Shown here: piece by piece, positions 48,583 to 58,709 of the stretch
Layout of the letters: each line of letters starts with the position of its first letter
Numbering within the stretch: the stretch's first letter is position 1
DNA from: Rhodamnia argentea
Taxonomy: Eukaryota; Streptophyta; Magnoliopsida; Myrtales; Myrtaceae
DNA length: 64,000 nucleotides
Assembly: GCF_020921035.1 (NCBI RefSeq)
Contig: NC_063155.1
Location: 5,007,001 to 5,071,000, forward strand
Direction: 5' to 3'
Notes under the pieces: model-generated
Databases searched by the model: none
Seen by the model: the letters and a program-made list of their open reading frames with translations, nothing else
Told to the model about the DNA's origin: nothing
Program-made: the position numbers and the translations under genes

Positions 48583-48915
48583 GTGATAAGTACACCATGA
48601 GTGTCATAACTTGTATACAACGTTCACTTGAGTGCCATAACTTTCAAAACGTTCACTTAGGTACCATAACTTTCAAAAATCGTTCACTTAAGTGCCACGT
48701 CGGAGCAAAATTGTTCACTTGAGTGCTACAACAACTTTTCCGATGAACTACGTCAACTTTCCAGCTGCCACGTCAGCTTTTCCAGCATCTACGTCAGCAT
48801 GACACTTAAATGAATGATTTTTGAAAGTTATGGTATTTAAGTGAACGTTTTGAAAGTTATGGCATTCAAGTGAACGCCGTACAAAAGTTATGGCACTTTT
48901 AATATATTTTTCTCG
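48583..48915. mobile_element. MULE-like MITE inserted only in unit C (333 bp)
   Basis: GTTAAAATG at 48574-48582 and TTTAAAATG at 48916-48924 form a 9-bp target duplication with one mismatch, and unit A has an uninterrupted GTTTAAAATGTG at the matching place (about 39460). Inside, 'agtgccataactttca' and 'cgttcacttaagtg' phrases face inwards from both ends. It has no coding capacity. Confidence 0.78.
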
Positions 48916-49096
48916 TTTAAAATGTGAAAATGAAGTACGAGCCAAGTTTTAAGTTGGTCACATGATCGTTCGACTATTGGTGATTTTCTAAATTATCTCA
49001 AGCATGTAAAAAGAAACTATTAGCTATTGGAATCGTCATCTCAAAATTGAAGAAAACCAGCGAAAGATTCTACAAAATTTTGACCATGAATGGTTG

Positions 49097-49914
49097 CACA
49101 CTCCGTTTATTTCACGGAAAATGTGACGTTTTCAAAAAATATTTTCCCAAAAGTTATTCACCAAAAAAATAAACAATATTTTCTGGTATTTAGCTATAAT
49201 AAAAAAGACCTGAAAAATACTTTCCGTTGTTTGGTATGGAAAATCGGATTTGATTTTCATCCATGCACCCCTTTCAATAATTTTTTTTTAAAAAGTTTGA
49301 ATTTTTTATTATTTATGTTTATATTTCTTTCTTTTCTCTTTTATTTTTTATATATTTTTTCTTTTCCTTCTCGTTTCAGCCTATTGCTAGCCACGGTGAC
49401 GGCTGACGACCAACCATAGGCGAGCTCAAGGTTCCCCCGAGGCCACTAAGCTCACCAAATCGAAGCGAGCTCGGGGCTTATCGGCCTCTGACAAGCCTTG
49501 GCCGAGCCTCAGAGCTTGCCGGTCCGCATCACTGTTGGTTCTTGGACTATCGATCATCACCGAGATCCGCGATAGGCGGAGCAAGAAAGAGAAGGAGGCA
49601 CGAGCGAAGGAAGGAGGAAGAAGGAAAAAGAAAAAGAAAAAGAAAGGAAAAACAAAAAAACAAACAAAAGAAGAAAAGAAAATTAAAAAAATAGTATAAA
49701 GAAAAATGAATATAAAGGAATTAAGGGAGTAAAGATAAGGGGAAATGTTTTCCTTTTCTCAAAAAGAGGAAATTATTTTCCTCACTTTTGAAGAAGCTTT
49801 TTTCATGAATAGAAAATGTTTTCCTAGACTAGTTTATTTTTTTAGAACCAAGCGCCAAAAAATCCAAAATACGCTATTTCGGAAGTTGTTTTCCGTGAAA
49901 CAAAGGGAATAATG
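49097..49914. mobile_element. Inverted-repeat MITE in unit C
   Basis: This is the copy of the 39648-40501 element, with ends CACACTCCGTTTATTTCACG and CCGTGAAACAAAGGGAATAATG (the last 20 bases shown in part). Its terminal inverted repeat is better preserved here (TTTCACGGAAAA / TTTTCCGTGAAA). Confidence 0.5.
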
Positions 49915-50524
49915 TTAGGGATTTTTTTTTTTTACAACAAATTACCAATCACTTGTTATTTGGTGTCTCATATATATTAAGCCAAAACTACTCTTACACC
50001 AACTTGTCAGGATCTTCCGATGTCACTCTCAACGATAAAGGAAAGAAGTCCTATTTAAGCTCAAAGTACCTATGTATTAGATAATTAAAGGAAAAAAAAA
50101 AAAACAGTATTCTTAGCATGGCGCATGGACTTTGAATCCAAGAACTGACCCGACGCGTTCGGGAACAGGAGCCTGTCTTTCGCCGTGTAATTTTACACAC
50201 GACTTGCTCGGCAACCGATTTGTTGCAGGCACGGCGATCGTTGCCATGCATCGTGTGGACTCATTGAGATATCAAGGGCATAGGCGAAGTGCATGTGGTG
50301 GTTTCTAGAAAGTGCTTGGCGGTTAGTCGAAAAAATTTAGATTTAGAACATTCGATTTAAATCCATACCTAAGATTTAAATTTAAGACTATTGAGTAAAA
50401 CAGTTTAATAATTGAAAAGTTGAGAACCAAATTGAAATTGGATTGATAAGATTTAGAACTTCCAATCTATGGATCCTTGAAATTAAAATTATTGGATACC
50501 TATTGCATGAAGCTTCATCTAAAC

Positions 50525-51005
50525 TAGGGATGTCAATGATTCAGTTTAGTTCGGTTATTCAAATAACCAAACTGAACTGGATCATTAGGAAATATGTTTG
50601 AACTGAACCAAGATCCATTAGGAAATATGGTCCTGGCGGTTGGAGTTGGTGGATGGCGTCGTTGATGTTTTTCGTTTTTTGGGGGAGGCGGTCGGTTCCT
50701 GTGCAGGTCCAAGAGGGAGGACCTGTGAAGAAGGCCCTGTGAAAAGCATCGTGGAGAAGATGACCTACTGGGCTGGGAAGGGTAAGTAAAAAAATAAAAA
50801 TAAAAAAATACGAAAATTCAAAAACATTGAAAAAAATAAAAAAAAATAGTAATTATGTCGCCGACCAGCCAAAATTCGCCGGATAGACTAAATTGACACA
50901 ATTGCAAAAGGTTTATGATTCAATCGGCCAAAAAAAAAATTTAGGACTGAATTGGCACAATTGCAATAGGTTTAGGACTTTTTTGGTAATTTTCTCCAAT
51001 TAGGC
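50525..51005. mobile_element. hAT remnant and MULE-like half element
   Basis: TAGGGATGTCAATG at 50525 is an hAT end at the same place, after CATCTAAAC, as the intact element starting at 36076 in the neighbouring unit. The subterminal AACTGAACT text persists to about 50610, then the match ends. From about 50880 to 51000 lies the right half of a MULE-like MITE (GACTGAATTGGCACAATTGC). Confidence 0.6.
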
Positions 51006-53179
51006 AGAGGTTACATTTATGGTAGTCTGATTAATTGCAATTGAAATATATGCTCAAGATTCCGATATGTGACGAGAAGGTGCCCTCCCCTATCTGGGTT
51101 TTTCCTTGGTTGTTCTCTATTTCAATTGCACTACGCAAAAAATAACGAGAGAGAGAACCTTTAACAAAAGCAATTCGTCGACAATTGCAAAGGCATATCA
51201 ATTTTGTCATTAAGCCGGCCATTAGTGTGCCAAAAGCCAGATTTCGTCGCAAGAAACTGAATTGTTAGCAGCAAAATTGTTATTGTCTTGATCAATTCTG
51301 TTTCCGAATGCAGATTTGCAAAACCTCTCTGTTGTAGTGTTTTGAGGGATCGAACTGGAAAAATCGGCTAAATTTACTGAACACATCATGCTACTTTCTC
51401 CAAAATATTTGGCTTCAGTGACATCCAAGTGAAAGGTAAGCAAAAAACAGCAACATCACTGTTATGCCAGAAACTCGAACTAGGCTTAATCAAGTAAGCT
51501 AAAATTATAAGTTCTGATCACAAACGGGCGAACGGCACCTAGGGTCATTGCATTTGCCGCCATGGAAAACTACTCTCAGAAGGTCGAACCATAAGCCATA
51601 TAGCTGCCTTACTCACATTGTTTCCACCTTCTCATGGGGCTTTTTCCCTCGGATTTCCTCCATCTGCTTCGACTTTCCAACGAGTTTCGGCGTCGCCCCA
51701 TCTGTAAACTGTAATCAAGCTTATGATTGAACCTTCCCAACATGAACATCCAGCAATGCAAGGAAAAGCCCAAATTGAAGACTCTGAGCTCATGAGTATT
51801 GTAAGCTTGGATAATTTGAAGACTCTGAATACAGTGAATAGGGGCAAGATGAGAGTTTAACTTCTAATTTAAATAACACAAACAACAAGAATAATACAAA
51901 AGCATATTACTAGGTTTTCCCGGTTACAGAAATAGCATTCAGCATTAAACTTACACTCTCTGCAGTTGTACCTCTATGCATATTAGTACTTCTGGATTTT
52001 CGCTACATATAAATACATCGACTTGACCATGTCGCAACCATAAGATTCACAACTACGACATCTGTTAGATTGGCGCTCTTTGATTCATTCGGTACTAAAC
52101 TTCCATACACTTATTTAGCAAACCCTGTTATATTAGCCCACAAAGATAATTCATTTGGTAAACTTTGTTCATGATGTACTTCAACATTTTTTCAAGGACA
52201 TCTAACATATATGTATGCAGAAAATATCACAACATTGACGGTAACTAAGCAAAATGCAATTTTTTTGTCCGCAGACATGTTGAAGTAGTTTTTGAAATGG
52301 CTTCTTTTTACAAACACGCACATCGCTCGGGTACGAAGGCTAGGATTACACAAATGTCTTTAGGTTTCATGCCGATTTCAATTGGAGACTGGTTTATGTC
52401 TTATGAACCTTAATCTTCGTCTATTTCATTGGTCTTATGTCATTTCAAAATTCAAGAAATTTCTCTTGCCCCCTCTATAAAGAACGTTCGTGTACTGACC
52501 AAAAGATTCAGAGACTATGGTAGGAATGGACAAAATCTCTATTTCCAATAGCCAAATCGCGAAATAGCTCTTTCATACGATCCCTTCTTCTATTCGAATC
52601 CTATCGTAACACTATCAATTCCCGCTCTATCTTATTCCGCCTATGAGAAAACCCGAAATCGCGAAACGGGCTTCGGCTCTATCCTAGGGATTGATCAATT
52701 AAATTAAACTTCCTCTTTCTAAACCGCCGCATTCATTCACCATTGTACAGGTCCAAGTATTTTTCTTCCACATAAGCCAAAAGATCAACAAAACCATGAT
52801 TGCAATGAAACAAAAAATTTGGAAAAGACGAACAAAATGGAGGAGGAATTCGAGTTGGATGCATCACCTTGGAGGCTCTGTTAACACCCTCTTACACCCG
52901 TCAATCCCTAATTTGGAAGCAATGATTCACTTCGATCTGGGTGAACCTCGAGCAAGGGTCGGCGACAGTAGTCACAAAGCTGGACAAAGCGGGAGAATCC
53001 TCACGAGATGGGCAAAGCTGAGAGAGATAACCGAGAGGGTCAAAACAGAACCCAGATCAAAGATGAATAGGAACAATGTCAAAACAAACCAGTGAATACT
53101 TATTCATACTCAAACATTATTCATTACTTATTTCCTAGACTACCTTGAAAAGGATCCAGTCTACTTCTCTAAATCAACC
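51006..53179. other. Spacer between GH17 C and D
   Basis: Short frames occur on both strands (51031-51443, 51548-51847, 52796-53095), but none matches a family I know and no splice model is convincing. The last 150 bases should hold the 3' UTR of gene D. Confidence 0.35.
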
Positions 53180-54202
53180 CTATGAAAATACAGTATAAAC
53201 CGGTGTCCCATCCGGATAGAATAAGCCCCAATTTTGGTCCACGCCTGGAGGTTTTTGATCCTGATTAAACATTTCAAAGATGAATCCTTCCAAGTAGTGG
53301 TCCGGCCTCTTAGGAGTCGATTGCATGGCAAGAAACTTCTTCACAAAATGTTGATTATAAGCTTGTGCGAACAACGGAGTGGTGATGAGTCCGTTTCCAG
53401 CCGACGGCCAACCGCTCTCGGAAACCACCGCGTCCACATGGCTCACGCCTTCCTTCTCCATTGCCCAGTAGAAAGCATCCACGATCGCGTCTAGCATGTT
53501 CGAGTAACTCAAGTTGCCATCTTGAACCATTGGATTGGTCTCGGTGAGTAGAGCATAATCTAATCTCACATTTGTTGGATCTGAGGCATATACAAAATAG
53601 GGATACACATTAACTAGTAACGGCGAGCTAGTGTTCGACAAGAAGTTTATGATTCCAACCATGTCATCTCGAGCTTCATCGGCAAATGCACCGCTTGAGG
53701 GTGGGTCCAAACTCCCCAAGGTATTTGTCGCAACTACCGTGGACACCCTTAATCCAGTTAACCCGTAGGAATCTTTAATAGTTTGTATGTTTTGCATAGC
53801 CGGTAATACATGTTTAGCTAAATTTCCCGGAACGACTTCATGACCCACTGTAATATACTGAAAATTGATAAAATTGATGTATGGTAGCACATAGGTGTTG
53901 AACCATATCCCAGCCTGTTTGGCACTCGATGCTACGGTTTCTATGTCTTGGTTTTGCATGCCTAGCGTGACGTCTATTCCACTGCCTGCAAGCGCATCGA
54001 GCACGTCGGGGTTAGGGTCGAAAAGTCGGACTTTTCCAAAGCTGTAGTTCTTGAAAAGTTGGACCACAGTGGCCGGAGAGGGAAGATTGTCTCCGACCAT
54101 TCCGTAGTTCACTCCGATGTCGAGCTGTGCCTTTGTGATTCCGATATGGCAGTGCAGCAACGCTCCTACTGATATGACAATATTTATCCAAGTTGATGCC
54201 AT
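53180..54202 (-). CDS. GH17 endo-1,3-beta-glucanase-like, gene D
   Basis: An uninterrupted frame of 340 residues, collinear with gene A. Residues 1-25 are a signal peptide, and the mature start is QLDIGVNYGMVGDNLPS, with the N-terminal Gln usual for PR-2 enzymes. The nucleophile Glu262 is kept (VVSESGWPSAGNG). The acid/base site is TVGHEVVPGN: Glu122 is present, but the preceding Asn, which in clan GH-A touches the substrate 2-OH, is His121. Residues about 85-165 differ strongly from gene A while the first 85 are nearly identical. Activity may be reduced or changed in specificity. The TATA box, leader and probable 5' UTR intron match gene A. No C-terminal extension is present. Confidence 0.9.
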   Translation of the reverse strand: MASTWINIVISVGALLHCHIGITKAQLDIGVNYGMVGDNLPSPATVVQLFKNYSFGKVRLFDPNPDVLDALAGSGIDVTLGMQNQDIETVASSAKQAGIWFNTYVLPYINFINFQYITVGHEVVPGNLAKHVLPAMQNIQTIKDSYGLTGLRVSTVVATNTLGSLDPPSSGAFADEARDDMVGIINFLSNTSSPLLVNVYPYFVYASDPTNVRLDYALLTETNPMVQDGNLSYSNMLDAIVDAFYWAMEKEGVSHVDAVVSESGWPSAGNGLITTPLFAQAYNQHFVKKFLAMQSTPKRPDHYLEGFIFEMFNQDQKPPGVDQNWGLFYPDGTPVYTVFS

Positions 54203-54465
54203 CTCTTAGATTCTTACTACCTATACCGACACGTGAAAATTATCCTCATTAGTTAGTGATCTGAAAAAAAAATAGAATATGGACGCTCTTCCATTATCAT
54301 GCAATGGCGTGGCACATAGAACTTCAACGAGACAAATAATAAAAAAAACTGGAAGTTTATTTTCCTCAAACATTATGATAAAAAGGGACATATAAAAACT
54401 CACAGGTGAGCACGATCGATGGATACCAACAACTTGTCCTTGAGAATCAAAAGGACCTTTCTTGG

Positions 54466-54476
54466 TTATTTATATT
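54466..54476 (-). promoter_or_regulatory. GH17-D TATA box
   Basis: AATATAAATA on the minus strand stands at the same distance from the ATG as in copies A-C. The leader donor CTCACCTGTGAGT is at about 54395-54410. Confidence 0.65.
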
Positions 54477-54500
54477 GTCAACTTGTGGCTTATTAGGAAA

Positions 54501-54682
54501 TTGATTTCCAAAGTAAGAACGGATTTTCGATGACCAAATATAGTATAGTATCTTGTTTTCTTACATGACCATATATATATCCATGTTGCCTTCATTTCAG
54601 ACTTCCAAATTATGATTGCATGCAAATGTGAGGCAGGTACCTTATGCAATGAAGCTTTTATGAGAAAGTTATCGAGCTAGTT
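54501..54682. repeat. GH17-D upstream module, first copy
   Basis: This block starts TTGATTTCCAAAGTAAGAA, contains ATAGTATAGTATCTTGTTTTC and TGATTGCATGCAAATG (an RY-type CATGCA), and ends GAGAAAGTTATCGAGC. Single copies occur upstream of A, B and C. In gene D it is tandemly repeated at 54720-54899. Confidence 0.85.
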
Positions 54683-54719
54683 AAAGAGATAATGGTAAGG
54701 AATATCCAAAGTAGTTCAA

Positions 54720-54899
54720 TTGATTTACAAAGTAAGAATGGATTTTCTACGAGCAAATATAGTATAGTATCTTGTTTTCTTACATGACCATATATATGTC
54801 CATGTTGCCTTCATTTCGAACATCCCTTATGATTGCATGCAAATGTAAGGCAGGTACCTCATGCAATGAAGCTTTTATGAGAAAGTTATCGAACGAGTT
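54720..54899. repeat. GH17-D upstream module, second copy
   Basis: It matches 54501-54682 nearly throughout (TGATTTACAAAGTAAGAATG to AGAAAGTTATCGAACG), separated by 37 bases. The duplication is specific to gene D's promoter. Confidence 0.85.
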
Positions 54900-55136
54900 T
54901 CAGGTACTTGATCATTTTCTATATTGGGTCCTTGAGTATCTTAAGGCAAATTGTAAAAATGGATAATAATCTAGTATTTGGAAAGATAATATATGAGGCA
55001 CCATATCCATATAATTTGCTGTTGTGTTTCTTTCTTGCATTATTTTACACAGAATTGTTCAAATAAAAATGGACAAGGTTGAAACAAGCTCTTGGATTCT
55101 TCAATGATACCTGCTAAATTTGGAAGTCACAAATAT

Positions 55137-55137
<1 letters not shown>

Positions 55138-55197
<60 letters not shown>

Positions 55198-55218
55198 CGC
55201 GCGCACGCGCACGCGCGC
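55138..55218. repeat. 81-bp alternating purine-pyrimidine tract
   Basis: (TA)n passes directly into (TG)n and then CG/CA steps without breaking pyrimidine-purine alternation. The tract lies upstream of gene D; copies A-C lack it. Confidence 0.95.
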
Positions 55219-55621
55219 TTGCGTGGGGGCAATGAACTTCCCAATATGACTAGTGTAATCATTGAACTCAAAGAACTCCAACCTTCTCGATACATGACTC
55301 ATGTAGATAGATATTGTAAAATTTTGTGAGATCACAACTATTTTTTTTTTTTTAAATTTGAGCTGTCAGATAAAAAATTGATTTAATAGTTAAATATTCT
55401 ATTGGATTTCTATAAGAATGTATCATAAAATTAAGTATAGCCTTTTTTGTTCCTGTAAAAATTATGGTGGAGAAAGTTTATGCGGGCTTGCTCATGGTTT
55501 TGCTCCAAAGTCCCTCCTACAAGAAATGTCAAGAGAGTCTTCACCGCAAATGGGTTGTACGCCTAGTCTCGATTCTGTAATTAAGAAAAAAACAAAGTGG
55601 TGTTACCATTAAGTGGATCTA

Positions 55622-56177
55622 TACACCACTAGACCGGGTACGGTGAATTGAGCGTGCTTCTGCGACATATGCAAAATAGGATACACATTAATCAGTAATG
55701 GCAAGCTAGTGTTCGACTAGAAGTTTATGGTTCAAACTCTGCTGGTCCGAGTTTCGTCAGCAAATGCACCGCTCTCGACGGTGGGTATGAACTCCTTAGG
55801 GTACTGGTCACAATTGCTATGGACACCCTCACTCCAGTGTATTTATGATCACTCATAACTGTTCATAAATTTTGCATAGCTGATGATGTATATTGAGCCA
55901 AAAATTCAAGGACGACTTCGTTTCCGATCAAAATATACTAGAGAGTGATAATTCTCATGTAGGATTGCACGTTAGTGTTGAACCATGTCTTAGCCTCATC
56001 GGCACTCAATGATACGGATTTTAAGCTTTGATTTTTTATGCCTAGCATGACGTTTATTCCACTGCCCCTAAATGATAGGTAGGTGCTTTTCTTCAAAGTT
56101 GTGCCTTTGTGATTCCGATATGGTCCGTTTAGCAATCCTACGATGGATACAATGAGGATCATCAAAGTGGGTGCCAT
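55622..56177 (-). pseudogene. GH17 pseudogene E (degenerate)
   Basis: From 56177 the minus strand gives MAPTLMILIVSIVGLLNG and NHKGTT, then a deletion removes the mature N-terminus up to RGSGINVMLGIKNQ. ADEAKTWFNTNVQSYM follows, then a stop. Further frames give GNEVV, HKYTGV and TLGSSYPPS, and the match ends near 55622. It keeps GNE and other gene-A-type residues, so it belongs with A rather than with B, C and D. Confidence 0.82.
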
Positions 56178-56726
56178 CTCTGAGATACCGATTTCGAAAT
56201 CATGAGAATTATCATTATTAGTTACTAATCTGAAAGATAAAACAAGAATGAAGAACTGTGGTATTAGACGTCTGCTTCATGACATGGACACCTTCAATTT
56301 AATCCTCATTTTCTTACGAGGATTAAATGGAAAAAGGATGCCCTTCTTTTATCGCGCAAGACATTTCAATGGGGTGGCATATAGAACTTCCAAGTTCCAC
56401 CACATAAAAGAAAAGAAGAACTTTTTTTCTCAGATTTACCACGAGACAAAGAAACATGTAAAGACTTGCAGGAGAGCTTTCTTTCTTTTTGGTCGAACTT
56501 ACAGGAGAGCTTGATTGATGGAGCCTAAAACAACTTGTCCTTGAGAACAGAGGACCTTTTCTTGACTGGCAATTAATTTCCAAAACAACAGTACATTTTG
56601 TACATGAATGGGATTCCACTAGGAGCATTAATTGTGTTAGGGATAATTTGAAGATGCTCTGTATCTAGCCTGATTATGCACGATTTCCAAGACAAGAATA
56701 TTTGTTGTGTAAGAAATGGATTCCAG
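56178..56726. other. Upstream flank of pseudogene E
   Basis: It contains decayed GH17 leader and promoter text (for example 'acttgtccttgagaa' near 56531). No gene is seen. Confidence 0.4.
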
Positions 56727-56956
56727 ATGATTCTGCACTGCAAACTTCAGGACACCCTTGGGGAAAAATATCGAGTGCCGTAGCGAGTCGAGTGGCTCTG
56801 GAAGTATGCATACAAGCTCGTAATGAGGGACATGATCTTGCTCGTGAGGGCAATGAAATTATCCGTGAGGTTAGCAAATGGAGTCATGAACTGGTTGATG
56901 CTTGTGAAGTATGGAAGTAGATCAAATTTGAATTCGAAGCAATGGATACTTTGTAA
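56727..56956 (+). pseudogene. rbcL: Plastid rbcL 3' fragment in nuclear DNA (NUPT)
   Basis: The plus frame reads [51 protein letters not shown] and EVWK, then TAG in place of Glu (56918-56920), IKFEFEAMDTL and TAA. This is the C-terminus of the Rubisco large subunit with substitutions, a small deletion after LQ and one nonsense codon. The following 'gcaattaaattcggcccaat' text to about 57060 looks like the plastid rbcL downstream spacer. It is a decayed transfer from the chloroplast, without function as Rubisco. Confidence 0.92.
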
Positions 56957-57380
56957 CTCACTAATTACCGTTCGTTCTCTTAATTGTATTGCAATTAAAT
57001 TCGGCCCAATCTTTTACTAAAAGGATTTAGCCGAATACAAAGATTCTATTTAGTCTATCTGATCAACCGCTTTAAGGTTTTAACAACCACTTAGGGCTAT
57101 CTTCTTATTGCATTGCCCCCTGGTGGCAAGCCCTGCTTCTCATTCGCTAAAGCTGTACCTATGGGATAATGATAGAGAAAGAGGAAAGAGCTGATCTAAG
57201 AAAAAAATATTGGAATATAAATCTCATCGACCTTGTAAGATCATACATGACACTGGTACTAAAGCATTTTCTCAAGATATCTTCCAAATTGTTTTTTGAG
57301 CATTAAGTACCAGAATATTTCTTCGTATTCCCTAAAATTGCACATATATATGCATATGATATGCACATACTTGAGTGTCT

Positions 57381-57472
57381 TTTTTTTTTTTTGGGGGTGG
57401 GGTTGTTGTGTGTGTGTGTGTGTTGTGTCTGTGTGGGTTGGGGTGGGGTGGGGTGGGGTGGGGTGGGACGTA
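57381..57472. repeat. T tract, TG repeat and GGGGT repeat
   Basis: A T run is followed by GGGGGTGGGG, TG repeats and about six GGGGT units (57439-57467). The G runs could form a G-quadruplex on the plus strand. Confidence 0.9.
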
Positions 57473-58709
57473 CCATTTCATTTAAATTGAAAAAGTTGAT
57501 AACTACACTAAGTGGGCTTCTCAACATAATAAATCCCAAATTCCCTGCAGCGGATTGGAAACCTAGCTAAGAGGAACGTTATTTGGGCTTGGGCCTTTAC
57601 AACTAAATGCGCAACCTCATTTTGGGCTCACGTACAGTGGGCCGAACGAATGACATTCACTTTGAGAAGCAAGCGGTCACACTCTCGGATAAGTGCATCA
57701 ACTTTACTAGACACTTGATTTGCACCTTGAAGCATTCTGACTTAAATGAGAGTTGTCTGACTCTAACTCAACGCTTTACACCATTCATGAACTCATCCAT
57801 TTCAACGCTTCACGCTAGAGCTAGGGTTTCGGCATGCAGGGAAGAAGTGACCTTCACCGAGCTCGCGAATGCATTTATAAGCTTCCCGGAGGAGTCTTGG
57901 CATATCCAGGAGATGGGGCCTGTAGCTTCTTCCTCCAGATACAAGCTATCCACACTAATTTTCAGAGCAGCCGATTGCAATGGAGTTCAAGATCCTGGTG
58001 AGTTCTCCTGTCCTTTCCATTTTCCTGTGTGTTTCGAGCTCCTGTGAGTGACATTGCTACTCATTGCACAAGGTTCTGCGATTACACTTCTCGGACTTGG
58101 TTTGGTTCCTCTGAAGATGTAGTTGTTCCGAGATTTCCAGATCTGCCATAGAAATGCCGTCGTAAGCTCCAGGTTTGGCGACTCATTTTGCGCACTATTA
58201 TAGTTCTATAGCCGATGCTCCATTCGGTTAAGCCCGTGACTCAAAATCTGGATTCGTATTAGCATTCCCGACGTAGTGTTCAGTGAAGATCACAAGTAAA
58301 TCATTGCTAAAAGGAGATAAATATCGAAAATTCTGTGAATATTATTAACGATGTGCTTCAAAAAACGTGATAAACACCTTTTATAAGGTGTTATCATAAC
58401 CTTAGTCCAATTAGGAATCAAAATATAAAAAAAATGGAAAATTACAAAAGTGCCACTGAAATAAAATTAAGCCCGAAAAATACAAAAAAAAAATTGGAAA
58501 ACCCATCTAGACATTCCCAAAGCGCCAAAGTTCATCGTTAGTGCCATGAGTATTGATCGGGACGCCGTTTCGCTTTAGCCTACCGAATTTGAGCTCAATC
58601 CAACGTTGTCAACCCGATCCGCCGGTTCTAGTCGCAACACCGTTTTGCCTTCCGATTGGATTTTTGTCGGTTCAATCGATCCGGGAACGCACTACTAATG
58701 ACATCCGCA
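57473..58709. other. Spacer; probable 3' LTR side of gypsy 1
   Basis: An open frame of 146 codons at 57607-58047 (plus) matches no family I know. From about 58080 to 58709 the sequence should include the 3' LTR of the minus-strand gypsy element, but its borders were not found. AACTCGAGGACGAGTTTTTC (minus, about 58728-58747) is a typical gypsy end-of-pol phrase. Confidence 0.4.

Larger units (their letters stand above)
48373..50524. repeat. Distal half of GH17 unit C (duplicate of 39260-41103)
   Basis: This is the direct counterpart of 39260-41103. It differs by an extra MITE at 48583-48915 and by small indels. It runs to GAAGCTTCATCTAAAC, followed by an hAT-type end. Confidence 0.82.

Noticed and set aside
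51222..51847. Possible receptor-kinase or other gene on the minus strand
   Set aside because: Fragments are broken by frequent stops and no motif could be named.
57607..58047. 146-codon plus-strand frame
   Set aside because: No recognisable domain, no start context or splice support, next to retroelement sequence.
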